Shown here: positions 38,808 to 48,320 of the stretch, piece by piece
Layout: the number at the start of each line of letters is the position of its first letter
How positions within the stretch are numbered: position 1 is the stretch's first letter
DNA from: an uncultured Jannaschia sp.
GTDB lineage: Bacteria > Pseudomonadota > Alphaproteobacteria > Rhodobacterales > Rhodobacteraceae
NCBI RefSeq assembly: GCF_947494025.1
Contig: NZ_CANLTQ010000003.1
Location: 236,684 to 300,683, forward strand
Length of the DNA: 64,000 nt
Reading direction: 5' to 3'
Notes under the pieces: generated by a model
Told to the model about the DNA's origin: nothing
Databases searched by the model: none
The model's input: the letters and a program-made list of their open reading frames with translations, nothing else
Program-made: the position numbers and the translations under genes

Positions 38808-40991
38808 TCAGTCCAGACCGGCCAAAACCTTGTCAAGTGTCGCCGGCAGGTCGCGGACGCGGACGCCCGTGGCCTGAAAGATGCCGTTGACCACCGCCGC
38901 CGCGGCGCCGCAGATGCCGAGTTCGCCGATGCCCTTGACCTGCATCGGGTTGGCCCAGGGGTCGCGCTCCTCCAGCAGGTTCACCGTGATCTGCGGCACG
39001 TCGAGATTCACCGGCAGGTGGTACTCGGCAAGGTCGCGGTTGACGATATGGCCGTCCCGCGAATCGTGCATCAACTCCTCGGTGAGCGCCATGCCGATGC
39101 CGAAGGTCATGCCGCCAAGGCATTGCGAGCGGGCGGTCTTGGGATTCATGATCCGGCCCGCGGCGAAGGTGCCGTGCATCCGCCGCACGCGCGTCTCGCC
39201 CGTCACGGCGTTCACCGCCACCTCGCAGAAATACGCGCCCCAGGTCGCCTGCCGCACGGCGTCGCCGGTATCGCCCGGCTCGATATGCCCCTCGCTCTCG
39301 ACCGGACCGTCGAGCACCTCGGACAGCGGAATGGAGCGGTTGCCGGCGATGGCCCTGCCGTCCTTCAGCGTCAGATCCTCCTCGGTCGTCTCGAGCGCCG
39401 CGGCGATCTTCTGGCGTACGCCCTGACAGGCGAGAAAGACCGATGCGCCGGAGCTGGCCGCGCCCCAGGATCCGCCGGAGCCGGAGGCCGGGGGCAGGTC
39501 GGTATCGCCGAGCATCGTCTTCACGTTCGCGGCGTCGATGCCCAGCATCTCGGCGGCGAGCTGCGTCAGGATCGCATAGGTGCCGGTGCCGATATCGGTC
39601 ATGTCCGTCTCGACCAGCGCGGTGCCGTCGGGTTGCAGCGTCACGCGCGCCTTCGATTCCATCAGCGCGTTCACGCGGACGGCGCTCGCCATGCCTTGAC
39701 CGATGAGCCATTCGCCTTCGCGACGGCCCCCCGGCTCGGGCAGGGTGTCGTCCCAGCCGAAGGTCCGGGCGCCGTCGTCCAGCGCCTCCGCCAGCTTGTG
39801 CGAGGAGAACGGGATGTCGCTTGTCGGATCCTGTTCCGGAATGTTGCGTCGGCGGAGCTCGACAGGGTCGACCCCGGTCGCACGGGCCAGTTCGTCCATC
39901 GCGATCTCGAAGATCGTGATCCCGACCGCCTCGCCCGGCGCGCGGACGGAGCCGGCGCAGGTACGGCTGACGCGGGCGATGTGGTGGCCGATCTGGCGAT
40001 GAACGCCGCCGTAGGTAAACGGCGTCGCCTGCGTCACCGGCTCGGAGAAGGCCTCGTCGGGAAGGTTCGACACCCAGGCATCGTGGCCGATCCCGGAGAG
40101 CACGCCATCGGCGTCCGCGGCGAGCCGGATGCGCTGCTTCGTTTCCGACCGGCGCATCGTCGCCTCGAAGACCTGCTGGCGCGAGAGGACGACGCCCACG
40201 GGGCGGCCGGTCTCCTTCGCGGCGAGCGCGGCGCCCACCGCGTCGGGCGCGATACCGAGCTTCGAGCCGAAACCGCCGCCGACATAGGGCGAAAGCAGGC
40301 GTACGTTCGCCGGGTCGATACCGAGCGAGTCCGCGATCTCGTTGCGGTTGTACTTCAGCATCTGCAGCGAGCTGCGCACCGTCAGCTTGTCGCCGTCCCA
40401 TTGCGCGATCGCGGCATGCGGCTCCATCGCGGCGGAGTTGTGGGCGGGCGTGGTGTAGGTGCGGTCCACGGTGAACGCGGCCTCCGCCATCGCCCCGTCG
40501 AGGTCGCCCTGCGTCGATTGCTGATCCTCGGGGCTGTCGTAATCCGTTGGATTGACCGGCTGCCGGTCGGCCTCGGCGATGTCGAGGCGCACGTTCATTG
40601 CGGCGGCGCGGGCCGTCTCGAACGTGTCGGCCACGACGAGCGCGACGGGCTGACCGATGTAGTAGATGTCGGCATCCGGCTGCACCGGCGCGGAATTGGC
40701 GGTGCCCTGAGCCGGGTTGCGGATGAGCTTCGGTCCCGAAATCACCGTCTCCACGCCGGCGGTGCCGCGTGCGATGGAATCGTCGATGGAGACAAGCCGG
40801 CCGATCCGCGGCGCCCGCACGAAGAAGCCGTGCAGCATCCCTTCGGGCTGGACCTCATGGGCGTAGGGCGCGCGGCCGGACACCTTGAGCGGGCCCTCGG
40901 GGCGGTCGAGCGGCGTGGACAGGACACCCTGCGCCATGTCGTCGAGGCGGTTGCGCCGGTCGGGCGCGTCCATCTTCTGGTGGATCGTCAT
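38808..40991 (-). CDS. Xanthine dehydrogenase/aldehyde oxidase family molybdopterin-binding subunit (PaoC-like)
   Basis: VKVSGRAPYAHEVQPEGMLHGFFVRAPRIGRLVSID, SPYVGGGFGSKLGI, VRAPGEAVGITIFEIAMDELA, GKGIGELGICGAAAAVVNGIFQATG-type end. Confidence 0.95.
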   Translation of the reverse strand: MTIHQKMDAPDRRNRLDDMAQGVLSTPLDRPEGPLKVSGRAPYAHEVQPEGMLHGFFVRAPRIGRLVSIDDSIARGTAGVETVISGPKLIRNPAQGTANSAPVQPDADIYYIGQPVALVVADTFETARAAAMNVRLDIAEADRQPVNPTDYDSPEDQQSTQGDLDGAMAEAAFTVDRTYTTPAHNSAAMEPHAAIAQWDGDKLTVRSSLQMLKYNRNEIADSLGIDPANVRLLSPYVGGGFGSKLGIAPDAVGAALAAKETGRPVGVVLSRQQVFEATMRRSETKQRIRLAADADGVLSGIGHDAWVSNLPDEAFSEPVTQATPFTYGGVHRQIGHHIARVSRTCAGSVRAPGEAVGITIFEIAMDELARATGVDPVELRRRNIPEQDPTSDIPFSSHKLAEALDDGARTFGWDDTLPEPGGRREGEWLIGQGMASAVRVNALMESKARVTLQPDGTALVETDMTDIGTGTYAILTQLAAEMLGIDAANVKTMLGDTDLPPASGSGGSWGAASSGASVFLACQGVRQKIAAALETTEEDLTLKDGRAIAGNRSIPLSEVLDGPVESEGHIEPGDTGDAVRQATWGAYFCEVAVNAVTGETRVRRMHGTFAAGRIMNPKTARSQCLGGMTFGIGMALTEELMHDSRDGHIVNRDLAEYHLPVNLDVPQITVNLLEERDPWANPMQVKGIGELGICGAAAAVVNGIFQATGVRVRDLPATLDKVLAGLD

Positions 40992-40994
40992 GGT

Positions 40995-41957
40995 TCAGGC
41001 CCCTTGCGTGAGTTCGCCCAGCACGGCCCGGAAGGTCCGGCGCAGGAGCGGTATCTTGAAGTCGTTGCCGCCCTGACCCTCGGCTCCCGCCAGAAGGATG
41101 TCGGCGGCCGCGTCGAAGGTCTCCCGCGTGGGCTCACGGCCGGCGAGGGCCGTCTCGACCTCGAGATTGCGCCAGGGGCGCGGCGCGACGCCCCCGAAGG
41201 CCAGCGCGGCCTGTTCGATCACACCGTCCTTTACCGAGACGATGCCGGCGACAGAGACGAGCGCGAAGGCGTAGGAGGCCCGGTCGCGCACCTTGCGGTA
41301 GGTTTGCCGGCCGGGCAACGGGGCGGGCAGGATCACGGCGGTGATGAGCTCGCCCGGCTTCAGTACGGTCTCGATGTCCGGCCGGTCGCCGGGCAGAACG
41401 TAGAACTCCGCCAGCGGCACGGTGCGGGTGCCCTCCGCGCCCTCGATCTCGACGGAGGCATCGAGCGCCTGCATCGCGACGGCCATGTCGCTCGGATGTG
41501 TGGCGATGCAATGCTCGGAGGCGCCGAGGATCGCGTGGAGCCGCGTGGCGCCGCCCTTCGCGCGGCAGCCGGAGCCGGGCTCGCGCTTGTTGCAGGGCGA
41601 GGCCACGTCCTGAAAATAGTAACACCGCGTCCGCTGAAGCAGGTTGCCGCCCGTCGTCGCCATGTTGCGAAGCTGGCCGCTCGCCCCGGAGAGGAGGGCG
41701 CGGGACAGGACCTCGTAGTTGCGGCGGACGCGGTCGTCCACGGCGAGGTCGGAGTTCGAGACCAGCGCGCCGATGCGCAGGCCGCCCTCATGGTCCTCGA
41801 TCCGCTTCAGGTCGAGCCGGGTGATGTCGACCACTCGCTCGGGCGTTTCCACGCCGAGCTTCATCAGGTCGAGGAGGTTGGTGCCGCCGGCGATGATCTT
41901 TCCGGCATCGAGGGCGCCGGAAACGTCCTGGGCGCGGGCATAATCGAAGGGCTTCAT
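40995..41957 (-). CDS. FAD-binding subunit (PaoB-like) with extra Fe-S-type cysteine motif
   Basis: [59 protein letters not shown]. Confidence 0.95.
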   Translation of the reverse strand: MKPFDYARAQDVSGALDAGKIIAGGTNLLDLMKLGVETPERVVDITRLDLKRIEDHEGGLRIGALVSNSDLAVDDRVRRNYEVLSRALLSGASGQLRNMATTGGNLLQRTRCYYFQDVASPCNKREPGSGCRAKGGATRLHAILGASEHCIATHPSDMAVAMQALDASVEIEGAEGTRTVPLAEFYVLPGDRPDIETVLKPGELITAVILPAPLPGRQTYRKVRDRASYAFALVSVAGIVSVKDGVIEQAALAFGGVAPRPWRNLEVETALAGREPTRETFDAAADILLAGAEGQGGNDFKIPLLRRTFRAVLGELTQGA

Positions 41958-42478
41958 TCCGCAGCCTCCTTCCATCCGTTGACGCCGGCCACCTCGGAGA
42001 TGGCGTCGACGATGTTGGGATAGGCGGCGCAGCGGCACAGGTTGCCGGACATGCGCTCGGAGATCTCCGCCTCGCTCAGTTCGGGCGACGCGGTCAGGTC
42101 GTCGGTCACGACGCTGGGCCAGCCGGCCTTGATCTCGTCGAGCATCGCCGTGGCCGCGCAGATCTGCCCGGGCGTGCAATAGCCGCATTGGTAGCCGTCG
42201 TGGCGCACGAAGGCGTCCTGCAACGGAGAAAGCGCGCCGGGCTCGCCCAGCCCCTCGATCGTGGTGATCTCGACGCCGTCCATCATGCAGGCCAGCGTCA
42301 GACAGGAATTGATGCGGCGACCGTCGGCGATCACGGTGCAGGAGCCGCACTGGCCATGGTCGCAGCCTTTCTTGGAGCCGGTCAGACCGAGATGGTTGCG
42401 CAGCGCGTCGAGAAGCGAGGTCCGGCTGTCGGCCTCGAGCTCGTAGGACGCGCCGTTGATGGTGAGGGTGGTTTTCAT
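41954..42478 (-). CDS. 2Fe-2S subunit (PaoA-like)
   Basis: [30 protein letters not shown]...[14 protein letters not shown]...[15 protein letters not shown]. Confidence 0.96.
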   Translation of the reverse strand: MKTTLTINGASYELEADSRTSLLDALRNHLGLTGSKKGCDHGQCGSCTVIADGRRINSCLTLACMMDGVEITTIEGLGEPGALSPLQDAFVRHDGYQCGYCTPGQICAATAMLDEIKAGWPSVVTDDLTASPELSEAEISERMSGNLCRCAAYPNIVDAISEVAGVNGWKEAAE

Positions 42479-42517
42479 GATCGCTCCGGCGTGTTTCGCA
42501 AACCGAACGACCCGGGT

Positions 42518-42531
42518 GGAACAAGTGTTCC
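42518..42531. promoter_or_regulatory. Palindromic candidate operator upstream of the aldehyde oxidoreductase operon
   Basis: GGAACA-AG-TGTTCC, perfect 6-bp arms, about 40 bp before the paoA-like start codon. Confidence 0.4.
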
Positions 42532-42641
42532 TTTTTCTTTCCCGACGCGACGGCCGGTCGCGGGAGAGGGGCAGAGGGTTGCCGTCCGGTCGACGCGCCG
42601 GGTGAAGACGGCCCTGCAGGCTCCCGGCATCAAACATGCGA

Positions 42642-42671
42642 GTGCCGGCGAGGTCGGGACTTCGCCGGCAC
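42642..42671 (-). terminator. Stem-loop 3' of the glycogen/trehalose operon
   Basis: Perfect 10-bp arms GTGCCGGCGA/TCGCCGGCAC, 10-nt loop, just after treY stop on the minus strand; no clear U-tract. Confidence 0.5.
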
Positions 42672-42697
42672 GCCGATCCGCTCAGAGGCAGATCATC

Positions 42698-44851
42698 TCA
42701 GGAAGGCTGCCTCCGGAGAAGCTCCGTCCCGTCGAGCGTCAGGCGGACCGGACCGGACGCGTCCGGCAGGTCGGTGCCGTCGACCGAGACCTCGACCAGC
42801 AGGTCGCCGCGGGTGAAGGCAAGGATGCCCGGCGCCGCGTCGCGCGGCTCGTAGGGGGCATCGAGGAGGTCGGGCCGGTCCCGACGCAGCCGCAGCAGGG
42901 TGCGGGTGAGGGCGAGCTTGGCCGCGTCGAAGGGCGTCTTCGTCTCGCTGCGGGCCAGCGCGTCGAAATCGACGACGGCGCGATTGTCCGGATCGGTCAG
43001 GCGGAAGCTGCCGATCTCGGTACCCTGATAGATATCGGGGATGCCGGGGATCGTGAGCTTCAACGCGCATTGCGCGAGCGACAGGTTCGCCGCCCTTTCG
43101 GCCAGGGGCACGACCGCCTCGGGCAGCGGGTCGATCGCGTCCGCGATGTCCTGTGCGGCCCGTGTGACGCGGGCCTCGTAATCCTCGTCCGGGGCGGTCC
43201 AGAACGTGTCGCGCTTGGCCTCGCGCATGGCCTTGACCATGTGTTCGGGCAGGCGCTCGGCCAGCTGGCCCTCGGGCTGCGCGGCGAAGGCGGATTGCGC
43301 GAGATACCAGCCCCAGGGCGCGGGCAGGTCGGTCAGCGCGCGCAGCGTGTCGCGCATTTCGACATCGTGACTGATCGCGGCGATGCGCATCCGCGCGTCT
43401 TCGGAGCGCTTGGTGTCGTGGCTCGAGGTAAGGGTGAGGGCGCCGGGCATGGTCGATTGCCGCACTTCCATCGCCCGGTGGAAGCCCGCGACGTCGATCG
43501 CCGGTTCGTCCGGCTCCCCGCCGACCTCGTTGGCCGACAGGAGCGGCGTGTAGCGGTAGAAGGCCGTGTCCTCCTGCGCCTTGGCAATGGCCGCGCCGGT
43601 GAGTTGCTGGAGGCGGACGCGAAGTTCTCCGCAATCCGGGTCGATGAGGAGGGCGTAGAGGTCGAGGATCGCGCCGGGATCGTTCATCTCGGCCATGGCG
43701 CGCGCGACGTTGTTGCGCATCGCCTTCGAGTCGTCCTCGCTCACCGTGTCCATCGTGGCGTAGGTGCGGTAGCGCGGGAAGGCGCCGACATAGCGGATGA
43801 TCGCCTCGCGCCAGGCGCCGCGACCCCATTCGCCGCCTTGTGCGAGGGCGAGTTCCACGAGGCGGTCGAGCTCGGCCGGCAGCTCGGTCGTGACGATCTG
43901 GCGCTTGGCGGCGGCCAGCACGCGGCGGAAGTCGCTGCTGGTGCGCGCGTCGAGCTCCTCGGCGCCGGCGGCGTCGGTCAGGACCTGCGCGATGGCGCGC
44001 GCGGCGACGTATCCGGTCGTGCCCTGCACGGGCCATTCGGAGGGAAGCACTTCGTCGCCGGTCAGGATCTTCTCGACCCAGACCGGGCGGTCGCCCACGC
44101 GGTCACGCAGCTTCGCGAGGTAGGCGGCCGGATCGGCAAGGCCGTCCACATGGTCCACCCGCAGGCCGTCGACGATCCCCTCGTCGATCAGCTCGAAGGT
44201 CAGGCGATGCACGTCGTCGAACACCGCGTCGTCCTCCACCCGGACGCCGATCAGGCCGGTCACGGTGAAGAAGCGCCGGTGCGAGATCGCGGCCGCCTCC
44301 GTCCGCCAGTGCGTGAGGCGCCAGGGCTGCGCATCGTGGAGTTCCCGGATGTCCTCCGGCCCCGTCACGGCGAGCGGCACGCGCAGGTCGCCCGCGATCA
44401 TGTCGGTGCCGTCGGTGGTGATCTCGCCCTTTTCCGCCATCGCCGCGAAAGGCTCCGGCAGCCAGGGCAGGCGCAGGCGGTCGGACCAGTCGATGTCGAA
44501 ATGCCCCGCATAGGCGCTGTCGAGCCCGTTGGCGAGAACGTCATGCAGCCAGGGATTGGCCACGTTGAAGGCCATGTGGTTCGGCACGATGTCGAGGATG
44601 AGTCCGAGCCCGTGCGCCTTGAGCGTCCCCGAAAGCTTCTCCAGCCCCGCCCGGCCGCCGAGCGACGGCTCGATCTCGTTCGGGTCGGTCACGTCGTAGC
44701 CGTGGGTAGAGCCCGGCGTCGCGGTGAAGAGAGGGCTCGCATAAAGATGCGAGACGCCCAGATCGGCGAGATAGGGCACGAGCGTTTCGGCCCGCGCGAA
44801 GTCCATGTGCTCGCGGAATTGCAGGCGGTAGGTGGCGGAGGGGAGTTGCAT
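42698..44851 (-). CDS. treY: Malto-oligosyltrehalose synthase
   Basis: MQLPSATYRLQFREHMDFARAETLVPYLADLGVSHLYASPLFTATPGSTHGYDVTDPNEIEPSLGG; DGLRVDHVDGLADP. Confidence 0.96.
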   Translation of the reverse strand: MQLPSATYRLQFREHMDFARAETLVPYLADLGVSHLYASPLFTATPGSTHGYDVTDPNEIEPSLGGRAGLEKLSGTLKAHGLGLILDIVPNHMAFNVANPWLHDVLANGLDSAYAGHFDIDWSDRLRLPWLPEPFAAMAEKGEITTDGTDMIAGDLRVPLAVTGPEDIRELHDAQPWRLTHWRTEAAAISHRRFFTVTGLIGVRVEDDAVFDDVHRLTFELIDEGIVDGLRVDHVDGLADPAAYLAKLRDRVGDRPVWVEKILTGDEVLPSEWPVQGTTGYVAARAIAQVLTDAAGAEELDARTSSDFRRVLAAAKRQIVTTELPAELDRLVELALAQGGEWGRGAWREAIIRYVGAFPRYRTYATMDTVSEDDSKAMRNNVARAMAEMNDPGAILDLYALLIDPDCGELRVRLQQLTGAAIAKAQEDTAFYRYTPLLSANEVGGEPDEPAIDVAGFHRAMEVRQSTMPGALTLTSSHDTKRSEDARMRIAAISHDVEMRDTLRALTDLPAPWGWYLAQSAFAAQPEGQLAERLPEHMVKAMREAKRDTFWTAPDEDYEARVTRAAQDIADAIDPLPEAVVPLAERAANLSLAQCALKLTIPGIPDIYQGTEIGSFRLTDPDNRAVVDFDALARSETKTPFDAAKLALTRTLLRLRRDRPDLLDAPYEPRDAAPGILAFTRGDLLVEVSVDGTDLPDASGPVRLTLDGTELLRRQPS

Positions 44852-46572
44852 CAGGATCTCGGTCTGGCGGTGCGCATCGACCCGGTCACGCGGGCGAAGA
44901 CGGGATGGTCGGCGATGTCGTCCACCGCGACGGACGACCGTGGTCGCCAGTTCGGGTGGCCGTCGGTGACGCCGGGAAGGTTGGTGGGCGTTTCGGGACC
45001 GACGAGGTCGGCCAGCCGGACCCCGGCAAGGAGACAGGGCGTCGCGGCCATGAAGGCATGCGCCGCGTCGAGCACGGCGTCGGGCAGCGTTTCCGCCTCC
45101 GGATCGGCCTCCACGCCGAAGGCGCGCACGAGATCGCGCCGCTCCTTTTCGCGGTGCGCGCGGTGCTGGACGCTGGCCTCCGGGGAGACGAGGCCGTTCG
45201 CCTCGCGCAGGTCGATGTCCTGTCCCGTCCACCAGGCCGACAGGATCGGCAGGTCGTGGGTCGACAGGCATGCCAGCGCGACCTCGGGGTAGGAGCCGGC
45301 GGCGTCGAAGCCCGTCTCGTCCTGCTCGAAATAGACGATGCGGTAGCTCAGGATGTTCGCGGCGGTCATCACCTCGCGGAAGCCGGATGGCACGAAGCCC
45401 AGATCCTCGCCGATCAGGATGGCGTCGTTGCGGTGCGCCTCCTCGCACAGGACGCGAAGGAGGTCGGCCATCGGATAGCGCAGGTGGGTGCCGTTCGCCG
45501 CGGGCTCGCCCGCGGGGATCAGGAAAAGCTGCCAGATCGCCATGGCGTGGTCGATCCTGAGCGCCCCCGCGTCGCGGAGTTGGGCGCCGATCATGGCGCG
45601 GTAGGCAGCGTAGTCGTCGCGCGCCATCTTCTCGGGAGAGGGGGCGGCGAGGTCCCAGTTCTGACCGTGCTCGGAGAACACGTCGGGCGGCGCGCCGACG
45701 CCGAGCCCGGGCATCGCGGCGGCGGTGCCGGACCAGGTCGCGGAGCCGTCCTGCGCCTCGCCCACGGCGAGGTCAAGATAAAGGCCGATCCGCATTCCCG
45801 CATCCTTCGCGGCCTTCTGCGCTGCGCGAAGCTGGGTCCGGGCGACGTATTGCAGCCATTGCTGGAAGCGGACGTCTTCGGCCTGCGTCCTGCCGATCTC
45901 GGACGCCGCCGCGCCGTGTGGGTCCTGCAGCGCCTTCGGCCAGCCGGTCCAGCCGACATGGCTTTGTCCCGCGGAGATCACCTCGAAGAGCGCGTGCAGG
46001 CGCAACGCCTCGCCCTCCTCGGCCAAGAAGGCGTCGAAGTCGGGGTCGTCGCCCGCGGCGGCGAAGGCCGCGCGCAGCGCGCCGAGCTTCGCCCGGGTGA
46101 CGGCGGCATAGTCCACGAGGTCGGCATCGGGCAGGTCGTCCGGTCGCTCGCAGCCAAGCGTGTCGGGCGCGATGTAGAGCGGGTTCAGAAAGCGCCGGTT
46201 GGAGGGCGAGAAGGGCGAGCAATGCTCCGGCGCCGCGAGGAACAGCGCGTGGAGCGGATTGACGCCGAGGAAATCGGCCCCCGCCATGCCGCAGGTCCGT
46301 GCGAGCCGGGCGAGGTCGGAAAAGTCGCCGATCCCCCAGTTGCGGTCCGAGCGCAGCTCGTAGAGCTGGCAGAACACGCCCCAACCGCGGGCCGGGCGCG
46401 GAGCCCGGGCGCCGGTGGAGGGCATCGCCTCAGCGGCGGGGGCGCCGGAGGGCGCGCCGCCCGAGTCGACGCCGAGCCGTTCGAGGATCAGCGCGAGCGT
46501 GGTGTCGGGAACGTCCCGCTCTTCGTAGGCGGTGGTCAGGCCGTGATGCCGGGCAAGGCTGCGCAGGCTCAT
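44851..46572 (-). CDS. malQ: 4-alpha-glucanotransferase
   Basis: RGWGVFCQLYELRSDRNWGIGDFSDL, GADFLGVNPLHALF, LRIDHAMAIWQLFLIP, IGEDLGFVP. Confidence 0.95.
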   Translation of the reverse strand: MSLRSLARHHGLTTAYEERDVPDTTLALILERLGVDSGGAPSGAPAAEAMPSTGARAPRPARGWGVFCQLYELRSDRNWGIGDFSDLARLARTCGMAGADFLGVNPLHALFLAAPEHCSPFSPSNRRFLNPLYIAPDTLGCERPDDLPDADLVDYAAVTRAKLGALRAAFAAAGDDPDFDAFLAEEGEALRLHALFEVISAGQSHVGWTGWPKALQDPHGAAASEIGRTQAEDVRFQQWLQYVARTQLRAAQKAAKDAGMRIGLYLDLAVGEAQDGSATWSGTAAAMPGLGVGAPPDVFSEHGQNWDLAAPSPEKMARDDYAAYRAMIGAQLRDAGALRIDHAMAIWQLFLIPAGEPAANGTHLRYPMADLLRVLCEEAHRNDAILIGEDLGFVPSGFREVMTAANILSYRIVYFEQDETGFDAAGSYPEVALACLSTHDLPILSAWWTGQDIDLREANGLVSPEASVQHRAHREKERRDLVRAFGVEADPEAETLPDAVLDAAHAFMAATPCLLAGVRLADLVGPETPTNLPGVTDGHPNWRPRSSVAVDDIADHPVFARVTGSMRTARPRS

Positions 46573-48320
46573 TTGTCGAGCCAGAACGCGGCGGAGACGG
46601 GGGCGCCCGGGGCCTCGCCGGTGAGCTGGATCAGATCGCCCCCGGCCGGCGGCAGAGCCACGGCCCGGTCGCCGAAATTGGCGCGCAGACGCAGCGTGCC
46701 GCCGTTCAGGCGCCAGTCCACCGCCACGCAACGATCCGGCACCTCCAGCACCGTGCCGCTGTTCGGCCCGGTCCCGGACAGAAGCGGGACGACCTTTTCC
46801 TGCCGCAGGCGCAACAGATCGCGCACGAAGGCATAGGTCGCGCGATGCGGCTCGGCGGAGAGCTTGTCCCAATCGAGCTTGCTGTCGGTGAAGGTCGAGG
46901 GCGCGATCGGATCAGGCACGTCGTCGCCCTGGTGGTCGCCGAAGCCTTCGAACTCCTTGCGCCGGCCCTCGGTCACGGCGCGGCCGAGCTCGTCGTGGAA
47001 GTCCGCGAAGAACAGGAACGGGCGGGTCTCGCCGTATTCCTCTCCCATGAAGAGAAGCGGAATATGCGGCGACAGGAGCAGCGTCGTGTGCAGCGCCCGG
47101 ATCATGTCGGGCGTGGCCAGCGCGGCGATGCGCTCGCCGATGGCGCGGTTGCCGACCTGATCGTGGTTCTGCAGGAAGTCGATGAAGGCCGCGGGCGGCA
47201 GGTGGTCCGACGGCGCGCCGCGCGGCTCGCCTCCTTCGTAGACCTCGCCCTGATAGCAGAAGCCGGTCGCGGCGGCCTTGGCCATCAGTCCGGCAGGATC
47301 GTTCTCGAAAAAGGCGTAGTAGCCCTCCGTCTCGCCGGTGGCGAGGACGTGCGCGCAATGGTGCCAGTCGTCGTTCCACTCCGCCGTCATCAGGGGAACC
47401 CGGTCGCCATCCCGCTCGTGGAGGTAGGTGATGTTGCGGTTGTCCTCGGTGGTCAGATGCACCTCGCGGTCCATCCGGGCCCGGATGTCGCGGGCGAGCT
47501 GGACCAGCAGCTCCGGCTCGGACGTGTCGCGAATGTGGTCCACGGCGTCGAAGCGCAGCCCGTCGAAGCGGAACTGCTGCAGCCAGTAGATCGCGTTGTC
47601 GATGAAGAAGCGCCGGACGGGGCCTTCGCTGTAGTCGATCGCATTGCCCCAGGGGGTGTGCCGCCCTTCGTCGAAGAACTCGGGCGTATGCGCGGAGAGG
47701 TAACTGCCTTCGGGGCCGAAATGGTTGTAGACCACGTCGAGGATCACCATCAGCCCCTTGCCATGCGCCGCGTCGACAAGCGCGCGCAACTCGTCGGGCG
47801 TGCCGTAGGCGCGGTGCGGCGCGTAGAGAAGCGTGCCGTCGTAGCCCCAGCCGCGTTCGCCACCGAAGGTCGCGACGGGCAAGAGTTCCAGCGCGGTCAC
47901 GCCGAGATCGACGAGGTAGTCGAGCTTCTCGTGCATCGCCGCAAAGGTGCCCTCGGGCGTGAAGGTGCCTACGTGGCATTCATAGATCACCGCCTCCTCC
48001 CACTTGCGGGCGGAGGGGGGATGCTTCCACTCGTATCGCGGGACGACCACGCGGCTCAGCGAATGGACGTCGCCGGACTGGGCATGCGCCGCCGGGTCGT
48101 GGAACATCCGGCCGTCGGGGATGCGGAAGCCGTATTCCGACCCGTCACGCGCCTCCGCGACGGTCGCGAACCAGCCGTCGCCCTGCTTGTCCATCTCGTG
48201 ATCCCGGCCGTCGAGATGCAGCACCAGCGATTCGAGCCCCGGCGCCCAGAGACGGAAATGAACCCCGTCCGGGCCGATGCGGGGGCCCCAGTGTCGGTCG
48301 GAATCGTGGGTATCGAACAT
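46569..48320 (-). CDS. treZ: Malto-oligosyltrehalose trehalohydrolase
   Basis: HWGPRIGPDGVHFRLWAPGLESLVL, IYECHVGTFTPEGTFAAM, VYNHFGPEGSYLSAHTPEFF, LRFDAVDHI, DFLQNHDQVGNRA. Confidence 0.96.
   Translation of the reverse strand: MFDTHDSDRHWGPRIGPDGVHFRLWAPGLESLVLHLDGRDHEMDKQGDGWFATVAEARDGSEYGFRIPDGRMFHDPAAHAQSGDVHSLSRVVVPRYEWKHPPSARKWEEAVIYECHVGTFTPEGTFAAMHEKLDYLVDLGVTALELLPVATFGGERGWGYDGTLLYAPHRAYGTPDELRALVDAAHGKGLMVILDVVYNHFGPEGSYLSAHTPEFFDEGRHTPWGNAIDYSEGPVRRFFIDNAIYWLQQFRFDGLRFDAVDHIRDTSEPELLVQLARDIRARMDREVHLTTEDNRNITYLHERDGDRVPLMTAEWNDDWHHCAHVLATGETEGYYAFFENDPAGLMAKAAATGFCYQGEVYEGGEPRGAPSDHLPPAAFIDFLQNHDQVGNRAIGERIAALATPDMIRALHTTLLLSPHIPLLFMGEEYGETRPFLFFADFHDELGRAVTEGRRKEFEGFGDHQGDDVPDPIAPSTFTDSKLDWDKLSAEPHRATYAFVRDLLRLRQEKVVPLLSGTGPNSGTVLEVPDRCVAVDWRLNGGTLRLRANFGDRAVALPPAGGDLIQLTGEAPGAPVSAAFWLDK

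Noticed and set aside
38775-42023. 1082-aa plus-strand ORF opposite the PaoABC-like genes (similarly 42188-45292, 48374-50935, 52758-56048 and others)
   Set aside because: Arg/His/Gly/Ala-rich low-information translations typical of antisense frames in high-GC DNA; the opposite strand encodes clear enzyme families.
42518-42531. GAAC-AAGT-GTTC as an SOS/LexA box
   Set aside because: It fits the Gram-positive GAACN4GTTC type, whereas alphaproteobacterial LexA usually recognises GTTCN7GTTC, and the adjacent operon is not a DNA-damage operon.
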